A DNA stretch of 46,279 nt from BOG-1363 sp043775355 (GCA_043775355.1 JAYVSL010000112.1:1-46279); one strand, 5' to 3'. Positions 1-8,127 are shown, numbered from the stretch's first letter. Numbers and translations: made by a program. The notes: generated by a model from the letters alone, not told the origin.

Positions 1-1
1 C

Positions 2-379
2 GGCAAGCCAGTCCCCCAAGTCATCAGCGATCACGCCTGGCTGAAAGACACCTTCATTCCCACCGTCGGCAAACGCGGCGCAGCGATTCTTGAAGCACGC
101 GGCGTATCGAGCGCAACCTCCGCCGCCAACGCCTTGATCGACCACGTCAAAGCCTTGATGACCGTCGGCAACACCTTGCATTCCATCGCGGTTTACAGTG
201 ACGGCAGCTATGGTTTCAGTGAAGGTATTTGGGCAGGAATGCCCGTGCGCACTACGGCGCTTGGGACCTACACCATCGATAAGAGTTTTGCGCACGACGA
301 ATTTGCCAAAACCAAAATCGCCGCGACCAATGCGGAGTTGGTGGGCGAGCGCGATACGATTAAGGATTTGTTGAGCTGA
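2..379 (+). CDS. mdh: Malate dehydrogenase, C-terminal part (5' truncated by window edge)
   Basis: This is the last ~125 residues of an NAD(P)-dependent malate dehydrogenase, which interconverts malate and oxaloacetate in the TCA cycle. The reading frame is open from base 2 to a TGA at 377-379. The visible part contains the segment GRGAAILEARGVSSATSAA-like (here KRGAAILEARGVSSATSAAN) and the later YSDGSYGFSEGIWAGMPV, both characteristic of the cytosolic-type (group 2) malate dehydrogenases that carry long C-terminal helices. The catalytic histidine and the NAD-binding region lie upstream of the window. A strong terminator follows directly, so this gene ends its transcript. The nearby sucA-sucB-lpd genes belong to the same cycle but are separated by an opposite-strand module. 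Confidence 0.88.
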   Translation, partial: GKPVPQVISDHAWLKDTFIPTVGKRGAAILEARGVSSATSAANALIDHVKALMTVGNTLHSIAVYSDGSYGFSEGIWAGMPVRTTALGTYTIDKSFAHDEFAKTKIAATNAELVGERDTIKDLLS

Positions 380-426
380 GGCGGAAACTGTAGCGGTTAA
401 GCTGCTTGGTTTTTTGATGACGAATA

Positions 427-460
427 CACGAAGCGCACCCAAAGGTGCGCTTCGTGCTTT
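427..460 (+). terminator. Rho-independent terminator after mdh
   Basis: A perfect 13-bp stem (427-439 pairing with 444-456) with a 4-nt loop is followed by CTTTTAAAAG. It lies 48 bases after the mdh stop codon and fits an intrinsic terminator. Confidence 0.85.
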
Positions 461-507
461 TAAAAGACATGATACACACAAGGGTTGATCATTCGATTTG
501 ATCCTTT

Positions 508-538
508 CCCAGGGTTGCGCGAAATGCGCAACCCTGGG
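508..538. repeat. 13-bp perfect palindrome of a dispersed hairpin family
   Basis: The arms 508-520 and 526-538 are perfect inverted repeats around a 5-nt loop, starting CCCAGGG and ending CCCTGGG followed by GCTGT. The same layout (CCC-arm, short loop, GGG-arm, then GCTAT) recurs at 16977-16995 and 39635-39654, so this looks like a dispersed intergenic repeat and not a second terminator; no T-run follows. The remaining bases from 540 to 639 show no gene. Confidence 0.6.
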
Positions 539-639
539 CTGTGGGGCAGAATGCCATTGGGATTCCAATTAAAAAAATGCAGGGCAAACCGCTTTGAGAA
601 TCAATTCGCGCCAACCATTTTGTGAGTAACGAGTGGACC

Positions 640-1047
640 TCACCCTGGAGGCGAACTGCTCACCGGGCATCCAGCCGCCGCGAGCGGTGCCCAGCTTCGC
701 GCGCCGCTCCAAATGACACCGCCGCTGCGTTCAGCTACGGCCCACAACAGCGCCTGCCATGGACTGAGGACGCGACGCTGACGACGTTGAGCTTGAACCA
801 AGGCGGCGGCGCGAACGTGATCAGCGGCCAAAACCGTCACATCAGGAAAGCCATACAGAACCCGCGATAAGCGCGCAAACTGACGCTCGTCACGAGTCCG
901 CGCCAGCAAGGCTTGCCGCACCAGTCCCAGCAAAAACACCTGCCGACGTTCGACTCCACCTTTGAATCCATGCACCACCAGCGGGTCTGGATCCTGTCGG
1001 CTGAAGGCTTTCAACCAGATGTCGAGATCGGGAAGAACCGGTTTCAT
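640..1047 (-). CDS. PIN-domain protein, VapC-toxin-like
   Basis: A 135-residue protein with the fold pattern of PIN-domain nucleases. The N-terminal strand VLPDLDIWLKAF carries the first acidic residue (Asp7 or Asp9). Helices with VFLLGLVRQALLARTRDE and a later LAADHVRAAAL follow. SPWQALLWAVAERSGGVIW matches the C-terminal helix-strand of VapC-like toxins. The third acidic position, usually Asp in this helix, appears as Gln, and the final T-x-D motif reads WSGARSW, so activity is uncertain. The gene is GC-rich. It lies 22 bases downstream of the small membrane protein gene and two genes downstream of a VapB-type antitoxin on the same strand. In this setting it is probably the toxin of that module, but the pairing is inferred. 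Confidence 0.6.
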   Translation of the reverse strand: MKPVLPDLDIWLKAFSRQDPDPLVVHGFKGGVERRQVFLLGLVRQALLARTRDERQFARLSRVLYGFPDVTVLAADHVRAAALVQAQRRQRRVLSPWQALLWAVAERSGGVIWSGARSWAPLAAAGCPVSSSPPG

Positions 1048-1069
1048 CTGCTAGCCATGATCCTATTTA

Positions 1070-1492
1070 TCATTGCATGCTTTGCTTGAAATCGTTTGGC
1101 ACATAGAGTTTTATTTCGCCTAGTTCAATCCAAGTGCGTCTTTTGGACGCCGGAAAACCAGGCCCGATCTCACTGCGGATCAATACGAACTTTCTATCTA
1201 AGAGCTCTTTTTGAATACACATGCCAGCAAATTTCCTTTCGTAAATTGCCTCGTTTCCACGAAGCGTGAGTGTTCGAGAGATGAATGGTCCTGGGAACCA
1301 GACGAAACCAAAAAACACATTAAACACCAACACCATAACTGCGAACATGATGAGACCGTAAAAATTAGAAATTTGTGCGATAAATGTATTACAAAAGGCA
1401 ATGTTTACCAAAACCGTTACCCCAAGCATTATCGAACCAAAGATCCAATCACCGTAATCACGATGATCTCTGATGGTCATTTCTGCTGGCAT
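1070..1492 (-). CDS. Small membrane protein of unknown function in the vapB-PIN operon
   Basis: A 140-residue protein I do not recognise. Two hydrophobic segments are visible (about residues 17-35 and 42-68, e.g. SIMLGVTVLVNIAFC and LIMFAVMVLVFNVFFGFVW). A soluble C-terminal domain follows, with alternating strands (TLTLRGNEAIYERKF, RTWIELGEIKLYV) that could be a small beta-barrel or PH-like domain. It starts three bases after the vapB stop codon, so the two are probably co-transcribed and translationally coupled. The gene is clearly richer in A+T than the PIN gene downstream and the sucA gene beyond, which suggests a different origin. The ATG at 1492 is favoured by this spacing; a second ATG lies four codons in. 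Confidence 0.6.
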   Translation of the reverse strand: MPAEMTIRDHRDYGDWIFGSIMLGVTVLVNIAFCNTFIAQISNFYGLIMFAVMVLVFNVFFGFVWFPGPFISRTLTLRGNEAIYERKFAGMCIQKELLDRKFVLIRSEIGPGFPASKRRTWIELGEIKLYVPNDFKQSMQ

Positions 1493-1495
1493 GAC

Positions 1496-1696
1496 CTATT
1501 CCACTTCTTCCGCTGGCGCGGACGCAACCTGCGTAATGAAGTCGATGGTGCCCAGGAACTCCAACGCCTTTAATTGCTTGCGATACGAGATCGCCTCCGC
1601 GACCGCTGCGTCCACCGCTTCGCGCTTGCTGCGAAAAGTTCCCAGCTGCATGAGCGTTTCGATTGCACCGATATCAACGTCGAGGTTGGTTGCCAT
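1496..1696 (-). CDS. vapB: VapB-family antitoxin
   Basis: A 66-residue protein beginning MATNLDVDIGAIETLMQLG and continuing FRSKREAVDAAVAEAI with a C-terminal segment YRKQLKALEFLGTIDF. This is the standard layout of the VapB (DUF2191) antitoxins: an N-terminal ribbon-helix-helix-like DNA-binding part and a C-terminal toxin-binding tail with the LFGTIDF-type motif. The frame is open much further upstream, but the family N-terminus and the palindrome just before this ATG fix the start at 1696. The usual partner vapC would follow immediately; here a membrane protein gene intervenes before the PIN gene. The antitoxin is expected to repress its own promoter. Confidence 0.75.
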   Translation of the reverse strand: MATNLDVDIGAIETLMQLGTFRSKREAVDAAVAEAISYRKQLKALEFLGTIDFITQVASAPAEEVE

Positions 1697-1699
1697 GGC

Positions 1700-1717
1700 C
1701 GCACAATATACTGTGCG
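1700..1717 (-). promoter_or_regulatory. Palindrome upstream of vapB, candidate autoregulatory operator
   Basis: Arms CGCACA (1700-1705) and TGTGCG (1712-1717) surround the centre ATATAC, only 3 bases upstream of the vapB start codon. On the minus strand the centre includes TATATT, a possible -10 element. VapB-type antitoxins bind such palindromes to repress their own operon; this site is inferred from position and symmetry alone. Confidence 0.4.
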
Positions 1718-1911
1718 AGATAGCCGACAAGAGGTTGGCTGGTCATTGCTCAGGCCCTTTTTACGACGCATGCTTCGGCACGCTTTCGGAAATTTGTCTC
1801 CTACGAGCTCAAATCCGCCGAAAGTCAGCCGTTTCTCGCACAGCCTTTCGCACAGTCTCTCGCCCAAATGTTGACGCCGCGCTCACTGACCGCTTTTTAG
1901 GTACCAACCAC

Positions 1912-4695
1912 ATGGCCGCTCCCTCTTCCTTCGCTTCGATCACCAACGTCCAGCATCTGGAAGAATTATACGCCAAATGGCAAGCCGATCCGGCAAGTGT
2001 GGATCGTGATTGGCAGACTTTCTTTACTGGCTTCGATCTTGGTTTCGCCCGTCCCGCGCCAACGACGAATGACGTGAGCAGCGCCGCCGCAGCGCCGAGC
2101 GACACCCCAGGACGCGTCGAGCAGCAGCGCGCCGATGGGCTGATTTATGCCTACCGCGACATTGGCCACCTGACGTGTAATCTCGATCCGCTTGACCTCG
2201 CCAACACGCCTGATCATCCCAACCTCAAATTGGAAGCTTACGGTTTGAGCGAAAGCGATTTGGACCGCGAGTTCGCCTGCGATTCCATTTATGGCATGGG
2301 AAAAAGGGCGACTCTACGCGCCATCGTCACCCATCTGAAAGCCACCTACGGCAGCACTATCGCCGTTGAATATCAACACATCCAAGACCGCAACGTGCGG
2401 CATTGGGTTCGTCGCGAAGTGGAAACCGGACGTAATCAGCCTCAGCTGACCAAGGACGAAAAGCGCCGCATTTTGATGAAGCTCAATCAGGCAGAAATGC
2501 TGGAGAACTTCATTCATACGAAATTCCTCGGCCAAAAGCGTTTCTCGCTCGAAGGCGGCGAATCGTTGATCCCCGCGCTCGACGCGATTTTGGAGATGGC
2601 CCCAGAGGTCGGCGCCAAAGAAGTGGTGCTTGGCATGGCTCATCGCGGCCGCCTCAATGTGCTGTGCAATACGCTCAATAAATCGTACGAAGAAGTTTTC
2701 ACCGAATTCGAAGGCAGTTACGACATCAGCCAACTGCAAGGCGATGGCGATGTGAAGTATCACCTCGGTTTCAGCAGTGATTTTGTCAATTCCAAAGGCA
2801 ACACCGTTCACGTCACCTTGAACGCCAACCCCAGCCACTTGGAAGCCGTCGATCCGGTGGTTTTGGGCCGCGCACGCGCCAAGCAACGTCAGCACAAAGA
2901 CACCGCCGGACGCGGTTCAGTCATTCCCATTATCATCCACGGTGACGGCGCGATGGCTGGCCAGGGCTTGGTGATGGAGGTGTTCCAGCTTGGTCAATTG
3001 GAAGGCTACACCACGGGCGGCACGCTGCATTTGGTCACCAACAACCAAATCGGTTTCACCACTCTGCCTGATGACGCGCGTTCGACGCGGTATTGCACCG
3101 ACATTGCCAAAATGGTCGACGCGCCGATTTTCCACGTCAACGGTGATGACGCCGAAGCGGTGGTTCACTGCATCAAGATCGCGACGCGTTTCCGCCAAGA
3201 ATTCAAACGAGATGTGGTGGTCGACATCGTTTGCTACCGCCGTCACGGTCACAATGAAACTGACGAACCCAATTTCACTCAGCCACAAATGTACGCGAAA
3301 ATCGCCGAACATCCACGCATCAGCCAAGTGTACACCAAACAATTATTGGCCCGCGCCGACATCAAACAGGAAGAGGCGGATGCCATCGCCACGATCTTCC
3401 AGAATCAGCTGCAAGATGCGCTAAACACCGTGAAAGTGAAACCGGCGAAGCTCACCCGTAGTCGTTTTGGCGGCGTGTGGTCCGGCATCACCAACACCTA
3501 TTCGCACGATCCGGTCGAAACTGGCGTCAGCGAAACCGTGCTTGATCAAGTCGGCAAAGCGCTGTCGACGTGGCCAGCGGATTTCAACATTCACCCGAAG
3601 ATCAAACGTCTGTCAGAAGATCGCGGCAAAGTTATTTCATCACGCAGTCGCGTCGATTGGGCCTTGGCCGAATTGCTCGCCCTCGGCACGTTAGTCGCCC
3701 AAGGCACGCCCGCTCGCCTGTCGGGCCAAGACTGCCGTCGCGGTACGTTCAGCCAGCGCCATTCGTATTGGTACGATGTCAAAAGTCGTCAAAGCTACGC
3801 GCCGCTTGATCACATCGTCGCCGGACAAGAAAAACTCTGCGTCTACAATAGTCCGCTGTCCGAAGCCGCCGTGCTCGGCTTCGACTACGGTTACTCCATG
3901 AGCGAACCCAAAATGATGATCATTTGGGAGGCGCAATTCGGCGACTTCGTTAACGGCGCCCAAGTCATCATCGACCAGTTTTTGACTTCCAGTGAAAGTA
4001 AATGGGGACGCGTTTGTGGACTGGTGATGATGTTGCCGCATGGCCAAGAAGGCATGGGACCAGAGCACAGTTCCGCGCGTTTAGAGCGCTTCCTGCAAGC
4101 CTGCGCCGAAGACAACATGCAGGTGGCGTACTGCTCCACCGCAGCGCAGCATTTCCACATCCTGCGTCGACAGATGATGCGTGGTTTCCGCAAACCATTG
4201 ATCTTGATGACACCGAAGAGCCATTTGCGTTCGAAAGTCGCGTCCAGCGATTTCCAAGATTTTGTCACCGGTCGTTTCCGCGAAATGTTGGTCGATCCGT
4301 CGGTCAAAAAATCTCGCCGGGTCGTCATTACCTGCGGCAAGATCGCCCATGAACTGATTGAACGCATCGCCACGGAAAAGATCGACGACATCGCTGTCGT
4401 GCGTATTGAGCAACTGTACCCGCTGAACGAAGTCATGCTCAAGAAAATCCTCAGTGGTTTTGACGCCAACGCCGAGTTCGTCTGGTGTCAGGAAGAGCCG
4501 CAGAACATGGGCGCTTGGACTTTTATCGCACCGGCTCTGCGTCATTTGCTCAAGAAAGATATTCCCTACGCAGGTCGCGAAGCTGCTGCCAGCCCTGCGC
4601 CAGGTTCCACCGCGTTATTCCAGTTGGAACAAGAACAGCTCATCGCCGCCGCACTTGGCATCGAAGTACGCAAGCCAACGAAAGGCCACCATTAA
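1912..4695 (+). CDS. sucA: 2-oxoglutarate dehydrogenase E1 component
   Basis: A 927-residue thiamine-diphosphate-dependent enzyme that decarboxylates 2-oxoglutarate and transfers the succinyl group to the lipoyl arm of E2 in the TCA cycle. The N-terminus carries the E2-binding segment typical of the family (LEELYAKWQADPASVDRDW). GMAHRGRLNVL is seen at about residue 240, the ThDP/metal motif HGDGAMAGQG near 342 with TNNQIGFTT shortly after, and the transketolase-like half with LPHGQEGMGPEHSSARLERF near 710. The length matches bacterial OdhA/SucA proteins. The frame is open upstream to 1663, but homologues start at MAAPSSFASITN, which gives 1912; the Shine-Dalgarno sequence is weak. The gene is followed 51 bases later by sucB. 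Confidence 0.95.
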   Translation: MAAPSSFASITNVQHLEELYAKWQADPASVDRDWQTFFTGFDLGFARPAPTTNDVSSAAAAPSDTPGRVEQQRADGLIYAYRDIGHLTCNLDPLDLANTPDHPNLKLEAYGLSESDLDREFACDSIYGMGKRATLRAIVTHLKATYGSTIAVEYQHIQDRNVRHWVRREVETGRNQPQLTKDEKRRILMKLNQAEMLENFIHTKFLGQKRFSLEGGESLIPALDAILEMAPEVGAKEVVLGMAHRGRLNVLCNTLNKSYEEVFTEFEGSYDISQLQGDGDVKYHLGFSSDFVNSKGNTVHVTLNANPSHLEAVDPVVLGRARAKQRQHKDTAGRGSVIPIIIHGDGAMAGQGLVMEVFQLGQLEGYTTGGTLHLVTNNQIGFTTLPDDARSTRYCTDIAKMVDAPIFHVNGDDAEAVVHCIKIATRFRQEFKRDVVVDIVCYRRHGHNETDEPNFTQPQMYAKIAEHPRISQVYTKQLLARADIKQEEADAIATIFQNQLQDALNTVKVKPAKLTRSRFGGVWSGITNTYSHDPVETGVSETVLDQVGKALSTWPADFNIHPKIKRLSEDRGKVISSRSRVDWALAELLALGTLVAQGTPARLSGQDCRRGTFSQRHSYWYDVKSRQSYAPLDHIVAGQEKLCVYNSPLSEAAVLGFDYGYSMSEPKMMIIWEAQFGDFVNGAQVIIDQFLTSSESKWGRVCGLVMMLPHGQEGMGPEHSSARLERFLQACAEDNMQVAYCSTAAQHFHILRRQMMRGFRKPLILMTPKSHLRSKVASSDFQDFVTGRFREMLVDPSVKKSRRVVITCGKIAHELIERIATEKIDDIAVVRIEQLYPLNEVMLKKILSGFDANAEFVWCQEEPQNMGAWTFIAPALRHLLKKDIPYAGREAAASPAPGSTALFQLEQEQLIAAALGIEVRKPTKGHH

Positions 4696-4746
4696 ATTGG
4701 TGGTCGTCATCTTTCTCTTATCCGTCTTACCCGAAACGAGTACCAC

Positions 4747-5961
4747 ATGCCTTATGACGTGAAAATCCCCGCCGTCGGCGAATCCATCACTGAGGGAACG
4801 TTGTCCCGCTGGCTGGTCGCCGATGGCGCGATTGTCAGTGACAGCACACCGCTGTTTGAATTGGAAACCGACAAGATCACCACCGAAGTGCAGGCCGGTG
4901 CCGCTGGCAAAGTCAGCTTCAAAGTCAAAGAAGGCACCGTGCTGTCCATCGGTGCACTGGTCGCCGCGATTGATACCAGCGCTCTCGGCACGCCAGGAAA
5001 TGCTCCGGCACCCATCGCCGCGCCAGCCGCTGCGCCAAAATCAGCAGCGCCAGTACCAGCTGTCGGTCCGGTCGGTCAGCCGCTGAGTCCTGCAGTAAAA
5101 CAACTGGTCGCTGATACGAAAATCGATCCATCAAAAATCGCCGGAACGGGTAAAGACGGTCGCGTCACCAAAGGCGACGTACTGCAGAGTATTTCCGCGC
5201 CAGCTCCTGCTGCGGCACCCGCCAGCACTCCCGCGCCGACCGCTGCACCAGCGACTTTCGTTGGCGGAACCAGTCGCAAACGCATGAGCACGCTGCGTCA
5301 GCGCATCGCCCAACGTTTGGTCCAAGCGCAACACACCGCCGCGATTTTGACCACCTTCAACGAGATCGACATGGGCGCGTGCATGGATCTGCGCAAAAAG
5401 TTCAAGGAAGAGTTCGAGAAAAAGAACAGCATCGGCCTGGGCTTCATGTCGTTCTTCACCATCGCTGCCGTCAAAGCGCTGCAAAAATATCCGCTGATCA
5501 ACAGCCAAATCGACGGCACTGACATCATCGGTTTCGACGGCGTCCACATGGGCGTCGCAGTCGGTACTGAAAAAGGATTAGTCGTTCCGGTGCTGCGCAA
5601 CGCGGAGCGGATGGGTTTCGCTGACATCGAAAAGGCGATTAAGAGCGCTGCGCTCAAAGCGCGCGACGGCAAACTGACGATGGACGACATGCAGGGCGGA
5701 ACATTCACCATCACCAACGGTGGCGTGTACGGCAGTTTAATGTCGACCCCAATCATCAACCCACCGCAGTCCGGCATCCTTGGCTTGCACGCCATCAAAG
5801 AACGTCCAATGGCGGTGAATGGCCAAGTGGTCATTCGCCCGATGATGTACGTCGCGCTGAGCTACGACCACCGCATCGTCGACGGCGCGGAGGCCGTCGG
5901 CTTTCTCGTCCGCATCAAAGAACTGATCGAGGCACCAGAGAAACTGCTGCTCGGACTGTAA
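4747..5961 (+). CDS. sucB: Dihydrolipoyllysine succinyltransferase, E2 of 2-oxoglutarate dehydrogenase
   Basis: A 404-residue E2 core protein that passes the succinyl group from lipoamide to CoA. The single lipoyl domain (residues 1-77) carries the lipoylation site ETDKITTEV with Lys43. An Ala/Pro linker follows, then the E3/E1-binding domain at ~112-148 (SPAVKQLVADTKIDPSKI, GTGKDGRVTKGDV) and a second Ala/Pro linker. The catalytic domain ends with SYDHRIVDGAEAV (His375, Asp379). The order sucA-sucB-lpd completes the complex. The last ten bases of the gene are copied 107 bp downstream as part of a tandem duplication, which does not affect this copy. Confidence 0.95.
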   Translation: MPYDVKIPAVGESITEGTLSRWLVADGAIVSDSTPLFELETDKITTEVQAGAAGKVSFKVKEGTVLSIGALVAAIDTSALGTPGNAPAPIAAPAAAPKSAAPVPAVGPVGQPLSPAVKQLVADTKIDPSKIAGTGKDGRVTKGDVLQSISAPAPAAAPASTPAPTAAPATFVGGTSRKRMSTLRQRIAQRLVQAQHTAAILTTFNEIDMGACMDLRKKFKEEFEKKNSIGLGFMSFFTIAAVKALQKYPLINSQIDGTDIIGFDGVHMGVAVGTEKGLVVPVLRNAERMGFADIEKAIKSAALKARDGKLTMDDMQGGTFTITNGGVYGSLMSTPIINPPQSGILGLHAIKERPMAVNGQVVIRPMMYVALSYDHRIVDGAEAVGFLVRIKELIEAPEKLLLGL

Positions 5962-6163
5962 AATGGGGAGTGAAGGCAACCGCAGAGACGCAGAGGTAAG
6001 AGGAGGGCCGCAGAGGTGAGTTTGGTAAAACCGGTGACGGAGAATCTCAATCACCCCTCGGACTGTGAAATGGGGAGTGAAGGCAACCACAGAGACGCAG
6101 AGGTAAGAGGAGGGCCGCAGAGATGAGTTTGGTAAAACCGATGACGGAGAATCTCAATCACCT
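5950..6163 (+). repeat. 107-bp tandem duplication spanning the sucB stop and the GxxExxY gene start
   Basis: Bases 5950-6056 and 6057-6163 are near-identical direct copies with only a few substitutions (for example A5960 versus G6067, and GTG at 6016 versus ATG at 6123). The unit runs from the last ten bases of sucB through a CAGAG-rich repeat into the first ~14 codons of the following gene. The first copy therefore holds a truncated start of the GxxExxY gene and the second copy a relic of the sucB end. Within each copy, 5978-6015 and 6085-6122 are the CAGAG repeat that recurs inverted at 6533-6570 and 6618-6655. Confidence 0.9.
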
Positions 6164-6527
6164 CACCGAGGCGGTCATCGGTGCGGCCATCGAGGTCCAT
6201 CGTCATCTTGGCCCTGGGTTTCTGGAGTCGATTTATGAGCGGGCGCTGGCAATCGAACTGACGGAAAGGGGAATCCCCCACCTCTTCCAAGTCGCGTGCC
6301 CGGTGTCCTACAAAAACCGACCTGCGGGTGACCTGCGCCTAGACCTACTGGTGGATCGCCAACTGGTCGTCGAACTCAAATCGGTCGAGATGCTCACCTC
6401 CATTCATCAAGCCCAACTCCTCTCCTACTTGCGCGCCACCAACCTCTCGCTGGGTCTCCTCATTAACTTCAACGTCACCCAACTCGTCCGCGGCATCAAA
6501 CGCGTCTCGAACCATCATCCCACCTGA
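6123..6527 (+). CDS. GxxExxY family protein (PD-(D/E)XK nuclease-like)
   Basis: A 134-residue protein with the family signature GPGFLESIYERAL, which contains G-x-x-E-x-x-Y. The core RLDLLVDRQLVVELKSVE resembles the D...ExK active site of PD-(D/E)XK nucleases, followed by IHQAQLLSYLRATNLSLG and the ending LLINFNV typical of the family. Its biochemical role is not established. The ATG directly follows a CAGAG repeat that provides no clear Shine-Dalgarno beyond GCAGAG. The gene interrupts the suc operon between sucB and lpd and is framed by inverted repeats on both sides. That suggests it arrived as, or is carried by, a small mobile unit. Confidence 0.85.
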   Translation: MSLVKPMTENLNHLTEAVIGAAIEVHRHLGPGFLESIYERALAIELTERGIPHLFQVACPVSYKNRPAGDLRLDLLVDRQLVVELKSVEMLTSIHQAQLLSYLRATNLSLGLLINFNVTQLVRGIKRVSNHHPT

Positions 6528-6665
6528 CTCCGCTCTGCGGCCCTCCTCTTACCTCTGCAACTCTGCGGTTACCGAGCCACTCATCAGAAGCCCTCCCGCC
6601 TTACCCATCTAACTCCGCTCTGCGGCCCTCCTCTTACCTCTGCAACTCTGCGGTTACCGAGCCAC
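6527..6665 (+). repeat. Duplicated inverted copies of the CAGAG repeat downstream of the GxxExxY gene
   Basis: Bases 6527-6580 recur with an 85-bp period at 6612-6665. Within each, 6533-6570 and 6618-6655 are the reverse complement (36 of 38 positions) of the upstream repeats at 5978-6015 and 6085-6122. The gene is therefore enclosed by two copies of the repeat on the left and two inverted copies on the right. Confidence 0.9.
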
Positions 6666-6700
6666 CCCACGGTGACTAGCCCCACGGTGACTAGCCCCAC
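6665..6700 (+). repeat. 15-bp tandem repeat before lpd
   Basis: The unit CCCCACGGTGACTAG occurs at 6665-6679 and 6680-6694, followed by a partial CCCCAC. It ends 11 bases before the lpd start codon; AAAGG at 6702-6706 may serve as the ribosome binding site. Confidence 0.8.
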
Positions 6701-6711
6701 GAAAGGCCTCC

Positions 6712-8127
6712 ATGTCCACCTTCGACCTCATCATCATCGGCGCCGGTCCCGGCGGATACGTCTGTGCGATTCGTGCGGCTCAGCTCGGCATGAAAGTAGC
6801 CATCGTCGAAAAACGCGTCGCTGGCCCCAAGGTCCGCTTGGGCGGTACGTGCCTGAACGTTGGCTGTATTCCGTCGAAGGCGTTGCTCGATTCGTCGGAA
6901 CGTTTTGCTGACGCGGGAAAAAACTTTGCTGAACACGGTATCGTGGTGAACAAGCCGACGATCGACGTAGCCGCGATGATGAAACGGAAAGATAAAGTCG
7001 TCGGCGGATTGGTCGACGGCATCTCGTTCTTGATGAAAAAGAACAAGGTCGAGGTCTTGATCGGCACCGGCGCGCTCAAGGCCGCTGGTCAGGTGAGCGT
7101 CGCCGGCGCCGATGGCGTGGTGACGGAACATACCGCCAAGAACGTCGTGCTCGCCATGGGTTCCGTGCCGATTGATCTCCCGTTCCTCAAACAAGACGGC
7201 GTGACGGTGGTCAACAGCGACCAAGGCATCGCGTTTGAGAAAGTGCCAGAACACCTGCTGGTGGTCGGTGGCGGTGTCATCGGACTGGAGTTGGGCAGCG
7301 TGTGGGCGCGCCTCGGTGCCAAGGTCACCGTCGTTGAATTCCTGCCGCAGATCTGTCCGTTCCTTGATAACGATGTCGCGAAAGAACTGCAGAAATCACT
7401 GACCAAGCAGGGGCTGACGTTCAGCCTCGACACCAAAGTCACCGGCGTGACGTTGGCTGCTAGTAAAGCGACGCTCACCGCAACTGATAAAGAGGGCAAA
7501 ACCGTTACCTTCACCGGCGATAAAGTATTGGTCTCGGTCGGTCGTCGTCCGTTGGTCGAAGGCGCTGGTTTGGAAGCGGCTGGAGTCGCGTTGACCGACA
7601 AGAAACGCGTGAAGACCGATCATGATTTCCGTACCAGCCTACCAGGTGTGTACGCCATCGGCGATCTGATCGACGGACCGATGTTGGCACACAAAGCGGA
7701 AGAAGAAGGCGTCGCCTTGGCCGAAATGTTGGCCGGACACAAAAATACCCTCGATCACCATCTCATTCCCAACGTGGTCTACACCCATCCCGAAGTAGCG
7801 ACGGTGGGATCGACTGAAACCCAACTCAAACAAGCCGGTGCGAACATCAAAGTCGGCAAATTTGGTTTCATCGCCAACGGCCGCGCCAAGGCCGCAGGTG
7901 AAAGCGAAGGCTTCGTGAAAATCATCGCCGACGCCAAGACCGACCGCGTCCTGGGTGCCGCGATCATCGGCCCACGTGCCAGCGATCTGCTGGCCGAAAT
8001 CACCTCGGTCATGGCCTTTGGCGGTTCGAGCGAGGACATCGCCCGCACCTGCCACTCGCATCCGACGTTCTCAGAAGCGGTGAAGGAAGCCGCGCTCGAT
8101 GTGCTTGGCCGGGCGCTGCACGCGTAA
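6712..8127 (+). CDS. lpd: Dihydrolipoyl dehydrogenase, E3
   Basis: A 471-residue FAD-dependent disulfide oxidoreductase that reoxidises dihydrolipoamide with NAD+. The FAD-binding motif DLIIIGAGPGGYVCAIRAA lies at the N-terminus. The redox-active disulfide sits in GGTCLNVGCIPSK (Cys47, Cys52), and the NAD-binding GGGVIGLELGSVW near residue 185. The dimer-interface active site is HPTFSEA, with His450 and Glu455. Length and motifs are standard. It closes the sucA-sucB operon, separated from sucB by the repeat-flanked GxxExxY insertion, so its co-transcription now depends on read-through of those palindromes or on a promoter of its own. Confidence 0.95.
   Translation: MSTFDLIIIGAGPGGYVCAIRAAQLGMKVAIVEKRVAGPKVRLGGTCLNVGCIPSKALLDSSERFADAGKNFAEHGIVVNKPTIDVAAMMKRKDKVVGGLVDGISFLMKKNKVEVLIGTGALKAAGQVSVAGADGVVTEHTAKNVVLAMGSVPIDLPFLKQDGVTVVNSDQGIAFEKVPEHLLVVGGGVIGLELGSVWARLGAKVTVVEFLPQICPFLDNDVAKELQKSLTKQGLTFSLDTKVTGVTLAASKATLTATDKEGKTVTFTGDKVLVSVGRRPLVEGAGLEAAGVALTDKKRVKTDHDFRTSLPGVYAIGDLIDGPMLAHKAEEEGVALAEMLAGHKNTLDHHLIPNVVYTHPEVATVGSTETQLKQAGANIKVGKFGFIANGRAKAAGESEGFVKIIADAKTDRVLGAAIIGPRASDLLAEITSVMAFGGSSEDIARTCHSHPTFSEAVKEAALDVLGRALHA

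Noticed and set aside
622..870. 82-residue plus-strand frame overlapping the PIN gene
   Set aside because: It is antisense to the PIN-domain gene and its translation is low-complexity with no recognisable features.
1211..1573. 120-residue plus-strand frame opposite the small membrane protein
   Set aside because: The minus-strand protein has membrane helices and operon spacing; the plus-strand frame has neither a domain nor a ribosome binding site.
1663..1911. N-terminal extension of SucA to 1663
   Set aside because: It would overlap the vapB start region and has no similarity to E1 N-termini, which begin at MAAPSSF.
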